Shown here one piece after another: positions 33,881-42,435 of a stretch of 47,750 nt of DNA; the stretch's first letter is position 1, and the number at the start of each line of letters is the position of its first letter. The stretch covers positions 1 through 47,750 of the forward strand of contig JAEFAR010000016.1 of the NCBI GenBank assembly GCA_016287675.1, given 5' to 3'. This DNA comes from Lachnospiraceae bacterium. GTDB taxonomy: Bacteria > Bacillota > Clostridia > Lachnospirales > Lachnospiraceae. The position numbers and the translations under genes were made by a program. A model generated the notes under the pieces. It had not been told where the DNA came from and searched no databases. It saw nothing but the letters and a program-made list of their open reading frames with translations.

Positions 33881-34861
33881 TCAGGCTTTAATACCTGTCT
33901 GTGCGATACTTTCCGTAAATCCTCTCTGCATGATCAGATAAAGGATAAGGATGGGTACGATGACCATCAGTGTACCTGTCGAAACCACGCATTGAATGTA
34001 TCCGGGTGAAGCTCCGCCCGCCTTGTTCAATGTGTATTTAACATAATTGTCCAGTCTGTCGGCAATTGCAGAAACCTGAATGGACAAAAGCTTGATATTT
34101 CCTAGGAACAAACCTGAGTAAAAACTGTCTGTCCACTGCCATACAAAAGAGAACAGGAAGCAGGAAACCAGGATCGGCTTTGCGTCCGGAAGCATTATAC
34201 GGATGAATGTTCCGAAGGTTCCAAGTCCGTCAACGTAGGCAGCTTCTTCAAGTTCCTTTGGCATGTTTCTGAAAAACTGACGGATCATGTAAATGTACAA
34301 TCCGCATTTAAGTCCCATACAGCCTGCGCTCATGAGGTAATAAGGTATCGGTGAACCTCTTAAGTTAAATTCCCAGAACAGTACTTTAAAATACCTGAAG
34401 TGCAGGAACAAAGATGTGGAAATGGTCTGAGGCGGAATAACTATCAGAAGTATAACGCAGCCAAACCAAAACTTCTTAAAAGGAAACTCAAATCTTGCAA
34501 ATCCATATCCCACAAATGTACAAACAGCTATCTGCAACACTGCTATCGTGAGAGAAACAATGAATGTGGAAAGCAATGTGTGCCAGTAGTCCATGAATTG
34601 CGATGCCAGCTGGTAATTGGCCGAGGTGACATGTTCCGGAATACTGATGACCAGAGGATTATAAAGATCCTGTTCTTCCATAAGGCTTACGGATATCTTG
34701 TTCAAGATCGGCTGTAAGATCAGGAAGCATAGTCCGAAGAGCAATATGAATCTTGTGATGGATACAAACCACTTTGTTGCATCCTTTGTAAAAAGCTCTC
34801 CGCCGGACAATCTGTTTCGTTCCCAATATGTTCTTTTAATTGTGCTCCTGTTATCAGTCAT
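33881..34861 (-). CDS. Carbohydrate ABC transporter permease (MalG type)
   Basis: 326 residues with six membrane helices and the inner-membrane EAA loop MPKELEEAAYVDGLGTFGTF that contacts the ATPase. Start at 34861 overlaps the upstream permease by eight bases. The ribosome site is weak and coupling is likely. It pairs with the MalF-type gene before it and SBP-2 after it, forming transporter 2. No ATPase gene is near; a shared MsmK-type ATPase elsewhere would be needed. Confidence 0.93.
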   Translation of the reverse strand: MTDNRSTIKRTYWERNRLSGGELFTKDATKWFVSITRFILLFGLCFLILQPILNKISVSLMEEQDLYNPLVISIPEHVTSANYQLASQFMDYWHTLLSTFIVSLTIAVLQIAVCTFVGYGFARFEFPFKKFWFGCVILLIVIPPQTISTSLFLHFRYFKVLFWEFNLRGSPIPYYLMSAGCMGLKCGLYIYMIRQFFRNMPKELEEAAYVDGLGTFGTFIRIMLPDAKPILVSCFLFSFVWQWTDSFYSGLFLGNIKLLSIQVSAIADRLDNYVKYTLNKAGGASPGYIQCVVSTGTLMVIVPILILYLIMQRGFTESIAQTGIKA

Positions 34862-35759
34862 CGTAATATACCCACTTTGAAATAATCCAAGATGTAATAC
34901 CTATGATCGCCATAACAATGACAAAATAGATCCATGACATTGCCGAAGCAAAACCGTATTTGATCTGGCCAACCATCGTATCCCTGATCTTTTCGATGAT
35001 CTCATTATCCGTTCTCATGCAGAAGTCTACAAGCGTGTAAACCCAGCTTACAAGGAAAAGAGGGGAAATGAGGGGAAACGTGATCTTCCAGAAGGATTCC
35101 CAGGAAGTACATCCCTCGATCTGTGCTGCTTCATAGGAACTCTTGGGTATGGTTTGAAGCCCTGACAGGAAAATGATGATCTGAATACCTGACGCAAGGG
35201 CCACATCATAGATCCCATCGATCACTTCGAACAGCACTTCCAGAGGCTTACTTGCCACCCCTGTAGTTGTAAGGATGTTTTCTATATATCCCGTGATACT
35301 GGTTCCCGCTCCGGAGTCTTCGATAGATTGATTGATACTCTGTAAAAGAGTATTGCTGGATTCAATTCCTACGATAACGCCGGATGACAGAATGACCGGA
35401 AGGAAGAAAACCGCTCTTACCAATCCTCTCCCCTTAAATTCCTGGTTAAGGATCAAAGCTACAAAAAGGCTGAAGACGATGATCGCAAAGGAATTATATG
35501 CCATTCTGATCAATTCTTCGCTTAAGTACTGCGTGAACACGGGATCGACTCTGAAAGCCTTAAAATAGTTTGCAGTCCCGGCCCACGTAAAGGTAAATCC
35601 GCCCGCATGCAGGTCCACCTCGCAAAAGCTCATGTAAAGCGATTGAAACAACGGCTTGACCATGAATGCAAGAAAGCCGATTATAAACGGTGAGATAAAC
35701 AAATACCCGGATATAGCTTTTCTTTTTTCCAAACCTTGTCTTTTTTTCTGTTTAGCCAT
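34854..35759 (-). CDS. Sugar ABC transporter permease (MalF type)
   Basis: About 301 residues, six membrane helices, starting with a basic N-terminus (MAKQKKRQG). The EAA loop reads IPKSSYEAAQIEGCTSWESF. The ATG at 35759 follows AAGG and is preferred over a TTG at 35777. It begins four bases after the DUF5696 stop. It is the first permease of transporter 2. A long loop after helix two to three (about 120-170) is polar and may lie outside. Confidence 0.93.
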   Translation of the reverse strand: MAKQKKRQGLEKRKAISGYLFISPFIIGFLAFMVKPLFQSLYMSFCEVDLHAGGFTFTWAGTANYFKAFRVDPVFTQYLSEELIRMAYNSFAIIVFSLFVALILNQEFKGRGLVRAVFFLPVILSSGVIVGIESSNTLLQSINQSIEDSGAGTSITGYIENILTTTGVASKPLEVLFEVIDGIYDVALASGIQIIIFLSGLQTIPKSSYEAAQIEGCTSWESFWKITFPLISPLFLVSWVYTLVDFCMRTDNEIIEKIRDTMVGQIKYGFASAMSWIYFVIVMAIIGITSWIISKWVYYDD

Positions 35760-35763
35760 GTCC

Positions 35764-38367
35764 TTACCTTTCAACAACGTAATCTCGAGCCGGGATGGTC
35801 AGTCCCCGGGATGTAGTGTAATCCGAATACCCGTAGTTGACATATGCCTTTGTTCCATCCTCGTAAACCGTAACCGTGACACCATCAGAAAGCCTCTGCC
35901 AGTCATCGATACCCTGATTAAAGGTGTGTCCCAATTCCGAAGAGTATCTCCTGCAGATCTCTTCAAATCTCGTGCTCCAACTGTCGTAAGAAGCACCGAA
36001 ATACTCGGAATAAAGAGTGTCCTGAAGGCTCTGCGCATCCTCATCCATGAATACAAAGGACAGGCCTGCCCCGCATTCAACGCTCTTAAGAAGTTCCTCA
36101 TCCACATTTGATGTTATGTTCAGGGCCTCACCGGAATAGTTCGTGTAGCCGTGAATTGCAAGAAACAGGAACGGAACCTCCTCATCGATTATGGAATAAT
36201 CGAAACCGTTAAGATCCATGTTTGTAATGTAGTCGGAAATACCAAACACGTAATCGTTACCGACATTTGTCATGATTCCAAGACCGCTGTCTTTTATATT
36301 CATGAGTTCTTCCATCTGCATATCTCTTGCAGCCTGTCTGGACACAGGTGCTTTTTTCTTAAAGTCGGAAGAAACCTGAAATCCCACATCTCTGAAGGAA
36401 ACACCGTAAGCTCCGTTTTTAAGAGCATATTTTTTGATGTTTTCCATCATTTTAACAATGATGGAAGGTTTCAAAAGGAAGTAGTCATCGCCGTCCTCTC
36501 CTCCGAAATAGATCGGGGAGAAAGTTGTCAGCTGTGCTCTCTTTTTGTTCGCGTAGCAGGCAGCGTCCGTGTAAACAAAGAATCCTTCAAATATGTTAGT
36601 ATCATACTCGTACTCCGTAACTGCATCCAGATACAAGGGTACGCCCGCTTCTTTTGTGTAATTGATAAGATCATTGAAATCTTTTTTGCTTCCCAGTCTG
36701 TGAACCAGCTTCGTTCTTGTAAGCATCTTCTGATTGATGCCGCCGTTCACCCATCCGGAAAGCTTAACGGATAGATTTGATATGCCCACATTTTTGATCC
36801 TGCCGATAAGCCCTTCAGCTTCTTTATAGGTCGTAAGAGCCAACGGTCTGGAAACCGGTACTCCCAGAACCTGTTCGACCTTATCGACCGCACCCAGGAT
36901 CTCAACTGCCACAGGAACATCGGAATCCTTGTTAAGGGTAAATGTATCCCCCAATGTTTCCTTAAGATAATCGTTGTAGGCCTTGCTCATGTCAATGATC
37001 TCAGCGGAATCAACGAATCTGTAGGTCATTTTCAGGTTTTCGTCCGGGATCCGCTGCTCATACAGATACATCTTTCCGTTCATTCTGGCTGCAACATCTA
37101 CCTCTTCTCTGTGGAGGATCGAATAATCCGCATAAACTATATTGTATCCTGATGTCTTTCCTGCAACATCCGCTCTGATGGAGGCGTATCCCGCTCCATC
37201 CCCGAGAATACAGATAAAGGAATCATCATTTTTTCTGATGCCGAAAACGCCATAGCTGACTCTGGTCTCATGCACAAGAGAGTCTCTTCTTGTAGCGTAA
37301 TCCCAGCCGTAGACATTTGCATAATAGGCACTCTGATTTGTTTTTCCGTTATTAAAATTGATCAGGGATCCGCCGCCTTCGGGGATCAGCATCGATCCCT
37401 CTTCTTCCCATGTTCCCGCTCCGAAATAGGGAAGAACCATGAGTGAAACAATGGGATAGCTTTTTTTGTATTCTATCTCAGAAATGGGAACATTGACCTT
37501 CAGATCATTTCCTTCAAGACTGTAATCGATCTCCACATTGAAAACCGGCTTATCCTGTGCGGCTTCTCCGGCATAGTGTTCCTTGTCGTAAATGTACTCT
37601 TCTTCGGTGTAACCCGCACCCAGGAAAAATTTTTCAAATTTGGTCTTAAGGTTGTCTTTTACATTGTCCCTGAGGACGTATATGACTCCGATCTCTTCCC
37701 ATTCGGGACATTTTTTCAGGAGTTCTTCTCTCCTCTCCTCATCCTTGGCGCTTAATTTGTTAAAGTCATATTTTTTGTAATAGTCCTTAACACCGTTGGC
37801 ATCATTCTTGTTCATTTTGGAAATAAGTTCCTCGAATCTGTCGCCAAAGCATATGGTGGGAATGATATATTCCCTTTGTATCTTTCCGATGGAGTATTTA
37901 ACTCTCACCTTATTGTCTTCGGTAATAATGTCGTAGCTTTTGCCGGAAATACAGAATTCATAATTATTGTATTTGTTTTCTGAACCCTTCTGATCACTGT
38001 AATTAATGATCAGTGTGGATTTTATGTAGTTCTTTTCGCTGGGAAGGGAAAGGGGATCGGCATCCACATTTTTCGGATTTGAGTACCAGATCTCGCCGCT
38101 CTTCTTGTTGGTCACGGTGAAATGGGTCGTCATGGGATCCATTTCAAAGAGCAGATCATCGTTTTCAAGCTTTACAATGTCTTTCGATCCGGAATACTCA
38201 TTTACGTCAAGTATCTCAAGTTCCTTACTGTTGTCGGTAAAATGGACAATGAGCAGCGCACCGATCACGATGATCAGGATCAGGACCGTTACGGGAATCA
38301 GATTCAACAGTTCTCTTTTTAAGGCCATTTCCTTTTCTTTTCTTCGTTCTTCTTTGTTGTAATACAT
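35764..38367 (-). CDS. DUF5696-family membrane-anchored protein, probable glycosidase-like barrel
   Basis: About 867 residues. One membrane helix (about 20-45) with a basic cytoplasmic N-terminus anchors a large outside part. The first 400 residues are beta-rich, and the rest resembles a (beta/alpha)8 barrel as seen in glycosidases (KLSGWVNGGINQK, GVPLYLDAVTEYEYDTN, GVSFRDVGFQVSSDF). I match it to DUF5696 by memory of length and of neighbours. The catalytic residues are not obvious; acids in DAVTEYEYD and in FRDVG are candidates. It stands between the two permease sets, which suggests work on the imported sugar at the membrane. The ATG at 38367 follows CGGAGG eight bases upstream. Confidence 0.7.
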   Translation of the reverse strand: MYYNKEERRKEKEMALKRELLNLIPVTVLILIIVIGALLIVHFTDNSKELEILDVNEYSGSKDIVKLENDDLLFEMDPMTTHFTVTNKKSGEIWYSNPKNVDADPLSLPSEKNYIKSTLIINYSDQKGSENKYNNYEFCISGKSYDIITEDNKVRVKYSIGKIQREYIIPTICFGDRFEELISKMNKNDANGVKDYYKKYDFNKLSAKDEERREELLKKCPEWEEIGVIYVLRDNVKDNLKTKFEKFFLGAGYTEEEYIYDKEHYAGEAAQDKPVFNVEIDYSLEGNDLKVNVPISEIEYKKSYPIVSLMVLPYFGAGTWEEEGSMLIPEGGGSLINFNNGKTNQSAYYANVYGWDYATRRDSLVHETRVSYGVFGIRKNDDSFICILGDGAGYASIRADVAGKTSGYNIVYADYSILHREEVDVAARMNGKMYLYEQRIPDENLKMTYRFVDSAEIIDMSKAYNDYLKETLGDTFTLNKDSDVPVAVEILGAVDKVEQVLGVPVSRPLALTTYKEAEGLIGRIKNVGISNLSVKLSGWVNGGINQKMLTRTKLVHRLGSKKDFNDLINYTKEAGVPLYLDAVTEYEYDTNIFEGFFVYTDAACYANKKRAQLTTFSPIYFGGEDGDDYFLLKPSIIVKMMENIKKYALKNGAYGVSFRDVGFQVSSDFKKKAPVSRQAARDMQMEELMNIKDSGLGIMTNVGNDYVFGISDYITNMDLNGFDYSIIDEEVPFLFLAIHGYTNYSGEALNITSNVDEELLKSVECGAGLSFVFMDEDAQSLQDTLYSEYFGASYDSWSTRFEEICRRYSSELGHTFNQGIDDWQRLSDGVTVTVYEDGTKAYVNYGYSDYTTSRGLTIPARDYVVER

Positions 38368-38383
38368 CAGCCTATCCTCCGGT

Positions 38384-39043
38384 CTATCCAACTCTGTACA
38401 TGATCTCTTTGTAAATGGATACAAAGTATGAAACACCTTCGCTGATCATGGAGAAGAAAAGCAAAAGGATAAAGATCATAATAGCCATGGCAATGATCGT
38501 TGCGAAAATGAAAAGCAAAGTCTTTGCAAGGGAAAATTCATGGATCTGCATGTTACTGCAGACAAAAAGTATTACCGACCATACAAGTGACAATGTACTT
38601 AAGATCCCCACCACCTCAGCGAAATCGCTTGAAAGAACATTTGAAACAATACTTAAAGGAATTGTGATAAGTGCGTATGGCAGCATTGAATAACACGATG
38701 CGGTATAGATCTGCATCAGTCTGCCCTTACCGTCAAACAGGGTTGTAAGCGCCCAGTTACCCACCACAAACAGAGCAAGAGGAAACACGATACTTGCTAT
38801 GTAGGTAAAGATGTTGATCCTGGACCAGTTCACCTGTACAAACAGAAAGCTTGTGCATCCCAAAAACATGAGTCTTGCAACCAGCACCAGCAGAAGGATG
38901 ACTGTTGCAACCAACACACTTCCTCTTTTTTCATGGGTGAGATCCCAATAGCCGTCAAGAGGATGAGTCAGACAGTAAAAAGCAAACTTGAAATCCTTTA
39001 TGAACTTCTTGTATTTATTTTTGTCTTTAAGTGCTGCAATCAT
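38384..39043 (-). CDS. YIP1 family membrane protein
   Basis: 219 residues with five membrane helices after a short basic lead (KDKNKYKKFIKDFKFAFYCLTHPLDGYWDLTHEKRG is a cytoplasmic stretch). The YIP1-type fold is recognised from the helix pattern and the GNWALTTLFDGKGRL loop. Function in bacteria is unknown. The ATG overlaps the NHL-type gene stop by four bases (39040-39043). DUF5696 follows 16 bp later. The tight link suggests the three form a membrane complex; inference. Confidence 0.8.
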   Translation of the reverse strand: MIAALKDKNKYKKFIKDFKFAFYCLTHPLDGYWDLTHEKRGSVLVATVILLLVLVARLMFLGCTSFLFVQVNWSRINIFTYIASIVFPLALFVVGNWALTTLFDGKGRLMQIYTASCYSMLPYALITIPLSIVSNVLSSDFAEVVGILSTLSLVWSVILFVCSNMQIHEFSLAKTLLFIFATIIAMAIMIFILLLFFSMISEGVSYFVSIYKEIMYRVG

Positions 39044-40569
39044 TTTATCTCCTGATCTTTACCGGGTTTAAAAATGTCCGCGGTATCAATTTCATGCTTG
39101 ATCTGCTTTACTCTCTTAATTGCCAGCGGCGTGATCAAAACCGCGAAGAATGCGAGGAAGATCCATCCGATGTATTTCTCCACCCACTCTTTTCTGTATC
39201 TCTTAAATGCTTTGGAGTAGTGATCGGTGTCCCACTTGGTCTTAAAGTAAGTAAGACTCTCACCGTACTTTTTTTGTCTTAGAAGCGAGCGGCCGATCCC
39301 AATGTAGGCAAGATCGCAGTTTCCGTTCAGTTCCCTGACTTTTTCCCAGGTCTCTCCGGATGCGATGTAATCTCCTCTGTCGTACTCATCAAGAGCTTTA
39401 AAGATCAGGTTGCCGTACTCCGTGGGAGTAAAGACAGTGAATGAATTCTCAATGGAATCAAGGACAAAAAGATCATTTCCCATATGATCCAGGGCTACGG
39501 GGCCCCTGAAGTTTCCTTCGATGTTTCCCACACCCCCGAATGCATAAAGAAGATTCCCCTGCTCATCGTAAGCAAAAAGCCTTCCTCTTGTCTTGTCCAT
39601 GCAGACATAAACCTTATTGTCCAGAGCCGTAACATCAAGGAACAGAGACGGTCCGTTGTATCCTGCGAAGGTACCCCATTGAACATCGCCGATAACATCT
39701 TCGTATCCGTTCTCGATCAGAATGTTTTTACCTAAAAGATTCAAACGTCTTACAGGCTCTTCACTGCTGTCATTTCCTGTAATGTTAATGGTGCAGGCAT
39801 AGAAGAAGCCTTCCGAGTCGATGGCTATATTGTCGTACTCTGTGGGAACGAAGTTCTCCATTGCTCGTCTTTGAGCATCCGATGCGATGAACCTCTTCCA
39901 GAAGTACTTGTACCAGCTGTATTTAGCAGGCATGGCTCCGAAAAATCCGCTGAATTTGCCGTCTCTTTCGTATTTGACTATGCCTTTGTTTACGTTGTCA
40001 CATACTGCATATACTCTTCCTTCGGAATCGACTATGAGCTTGTCCGGCAGGAAAGAGATTGTCTGATCAAAGGTGGCTTCGTTGGGTTTAGTGTATTCCA
40101 TAAGGAAGTTCAGATCCTTGTCGATCTTAAGGATCCTTTGATTTCCCTTGTCGCAGATGTAAAGAGATCCGTCATCCGTCATAAACACATCAGTGGGACC
40201 GGAAAGATTTTTTATATTAACGTCACCTTTGATCTCATTGATAGTCCTTACATGTCTGAATTCATCGTTATCCGTTCTTTCCCACTGGATGATCCTGTTG
40301 TTTCCGGTATCACACACAAATACAAATCTGTCTTTTATGAACAATCCGTCGGGGTTTTTGAATCCGCCTTCGATCCCAAGCACTCCCGCGGTGTAAACTC
40401 CTACCACGGAATAGGCATCCGGTGAGTACTGAACCTCTCCCCAATAATCATAGGTGTAGGTGTACCCTTTTTCCACTCCTTCATCGGCCAAAGCAGTGAG
40501 GGGTGAGGCAACGGTGATCGCCATTGCGGTCATCAATATGAAGGATATTGTTTTTTTCATGCTCTTCAT
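39040..40569 (-). CDS. NHL-repeat beta-propeller with tetratricopeptide-like tail and C-terminal membrane helix
   Basis: About 509 residues. A signal peptide (to about 28, ending TALADEG) leads to an outside beta-propeller with NHL repeats such as GFKNPDGLFIKDRFVFVCD, GPTDVFMTDDGSLYICDKG and GPVALDHMGNDLFVLD. A helical, TPR-like stretch (about 410-465, DEYDRGDYIASGETWEKV) and a membrane helix (about 477-495) follow, then a short cytoplasmic tail. It is likely a surface scaffold or ligand sensor. The ATG at 40569 follows GAGGAG; a GTG at 40578 is the alternative. It lies 18 bp after the MalG-type permease. Confidence 0.82.
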   Translation of the reverse strand: MKSMKKTISFILMTAMAITVASPLTALADEGVEKGYTYTYDYWGEVQYSPDAYSVVGVYTAGVLGIEGGFKNPDGLFIKDRFVFVCDTGNNRIIQWERTDNDEFRHVRTINEIKGDVNIKNLSGPTDVFMTDDGSLYICDKGNQRILKIDKDLNFLMEYTKPNEATFDQTISFLPDKLIVDSEGRVYAVCDNVNKGIVKYERDGKFSGFFGAMPAKYSWYKYFWKRFIASDAQRRAMENFVPTEYDNIAIDSEGFFYACTINITGNDSSEEPVRRLNLLGKNILIENGYEDVIGDVQWGTFAGYNGPSLFLDVTALDNKVYVCMDKTRGRLFAYDEQGNLLYAFGGVGNIEGNFRGPVALDHMGNDLFVLDSIENSFTVFTPTEYGNLIFKALDEYDRGDYIASGETWEKVRELNGNCDLAYIGIGRSLLRQKKYGESLTYFKTKWDTDHYSKAFKRYRKEWVEKYIGWIFLAFFAVLITPLAIKRVKQIKHEIDTADIFKPGKDQEIK

Positions 40570-40587
40570 ACTAAGCACTCCTCTTGT

Positions 40588-41481
40588 TTAGTCTTTAAGT
40601 CCTGAACTTGCCATTGTTTCGAGAACCTGGCTTTCCGAAAGCACGAATGCCAGGATCGGGATTACCATGGTAACAACCATGACCGCTGCCGTCTGTCCGG
40701 TTCTGGCGATCAGGTTACCGCTGGAGATCTGCTGCAAAGCGTAAGTCAGCATCTTCTTTTCTTCGGAATAGATGTACATCTTTGCATCCGCATTCCATAA
40801 AGCCTGAATGTCGAAGATCATAAGTGTGAGCCACGCAGGTTTTACCAGTGGAAGGATTATGGTAAGGAAGATCCTTCCGATCCCGGCTCCGTCGAGCTTA
40901 GCCGCCTCAATGAGTGACATGGGAATGCCTTCCATGAACTGCTTCATGAGGAAGAGTCCCATGGGTGCCGCAAAAGCCGGAACAATGATGGCCCAATAGC
41001 TGTCTATCATATGGAGCTTGCTCAGGATAATGTAGTTCGGGATACCCGTTACATATCCACTGAACATGAGGGCCGTTACAACAATCGTAAAGAATGTCTT
41101 TCCACCCGGAAAATCGTACTTTGCAAGAACAAATGCAGCCAGAGAAGCAAGCATTATGTGTCCCACCGTTCCGACCACAGTAGAGAAAATGGTGTTAAAG
41201 ACATATCTTGAGAAGGTGACCCAGGATTTACTCATGGTAACAAAGAGATCCGAAAAGTTGTCAAAGCTGGGATTTCTCGCAAATATCGTCGGAGGGAATC
41301 TGAACAGTTCATCAAGAGGCTTCAGCGCACTTGATACCGCAAACACCAACGGGAAAACCATTGCGATGGCGAAGAGGAAAAGTACAAAATAGATACCGAT
41401 ATCTCCACCGACGGAACGGTTGGGTTTTCTCCTCTTTATGAGAGGCTTTCTGTATGCTTTTTGTGTGTTGTATTTTCCCAC
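40588..41481 (-). CDS. Carbohydrate ABC transporter permease (MalG type)
   Basis: 297 residues, six membrane helices, EAA loop GIPMSLIEAAKLDGAGIGRI. The start is a GTG at 41481, one base after the upstream permease stop, with AGGT about seven bases before. It is the second permease of transporter 1. The C-terminal AAVMVVTMVIPILAFVL helix and LETMASSGLKD end are typical for the family. Confidence 0.93.
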   Translation of the reverse strand: MGKYNTQKAYRKPLIKRRKPNRSVGGDIGIYFVLFLFAIAMVFPLVFAVSSALKPLDELFRFPPTIFARNPSFDNFSDLFVTMSKSWVTFSRYVFNTIFSTVVGTVGHIMLASLAAFVLAKYDFPGGKTFFTIVVTALMFSGYVTGIPNYIILSKLHMIDSYWAIIVPAFAAPMGLFLMKQFMEGIPMSLIEAAKLDGAGIGRIFLTIILPLVKPAWLTLMIFDIQALWNADAKMYIYSEEKKMLTYALQQISSGNLIARTGQTAAVMVVTMVIPILAFVLSESQVLETMASSGLKD

Positions 41482-41482
41482 G

Positions 41483-42421
41483 TCACGTACCTACTCTTTG
41501 CAATATATTGGTTACAAATTTCTTACATAAGATCATTACCAGGAAAAGCATGGTTGCGATGGCGGAAGCATATCCCATTTCAAATCTGGAGAAACCGTAG
41601 TCGAACAGATGGGTAACAACCGTTCTTGCTGCGTAATCCGTTGAAGGATAACCGCAAAGTGCCATCGTCTGGTTACAAACACTGAAGGAATTGGTAATAG
41701 CCATTACGGCACCGAAGAGAAGCATGGGTTTCATGCTTGGCAGTGTAATGTACCAAAGCTCCTGCCATCTATTCTTGATACCGTCCACATAACCCGCTTC
41801 AAACAGGCTCTTGTCAACACCCTGAAGTCCCGCCACGAAGGAAAGGAATCCCGTTCCCAGAGACATCCAGAGGATAACGATCATACAGATGGGAAGCATG
41901 TATGCAGGGTCTGTCAGCCACAGCTTAGGACCATCTATGAAGCCCCACTCCGTAAGGAAAGCGTTTACATAACCGTAAGCATCGCCTCTGAAGAAAATGG
42001 TGAAGATCTGATAGACGTTTCCTGCTATGGAAGGTGCATAGAAAACGATCACGGCTATGGTTCTCAGCCATCTCGGAAGTTCATTTATGAGCCAGGCAAA
42101 AAGAAAGGCCATAATGTATCCGAGAGGTCCGGTGATAACGGCAATAAGGAATGTATTCTTTACACCGATAAGAAATACATCATCCTGAAGGATAAGATTC
42201 AGGTAGTTTTTAACACCTACGAAACTCGGCGCTTCAAGAATGTTGTAATCCGTAAAGCTCAAAACGATCGATGAACACACAGGCAAAATGTAAAAGGCAA
42301 AGAACAGAATTGCGTAAGGCGCAAGGAAAAGATAGCACATCTTATTGATCCTGGCTTTCTTCCACATGACTGATGCATTGTGTTTTCTCAATATGAAGTA
42401 TTTTCTAAGATATTCTTTCAT
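41483..42421 (-). CDS. Sugar ABC transporter permease (MalF type)
   Basis: 312 residues, six membrane helices. The EAA loop is VDKSLFEAGYVDGIKNRWQEL, with the second Ala of the motif replaced by Gly. A basic N-terminal tail of about 28 residues precedes helix 1. AGAGGATCG lies before the ATG, and the gap from the preceding binding-protein gene is 14 bp. First permease of transporter 1. Confidence 0.93.
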   Translation of the reverse strand: MKEYLRKYFILRKHNASVMWKKARINKMCYLFLAPYAILFFAFYILPVCSSIVLSFTDYNILEAPSFVGVKNYLNLILQDDVFLIGVKNTFLIAVITGPLGYIMAFLFAWLINELPRWLRTIAVIVFYAPSIAGNVYQIFTIFFRGDAYGYVNAFLTEWGFIDGPKLWLTDPAYMLPICMIVILWMSLGTGFLSFVAGLQGVDKSLFEAGYVDGIKNRWQELWYITLPSMKPMLLFGAVMAITNSFSVCNQTMALCGYPSTDYAARTVVTHLFDYGFSRFEMGYASAIATMLFLVMILCKKFVTNILQRVGT

Positions 42422-42435
42422 GTATCGATCCTCTT

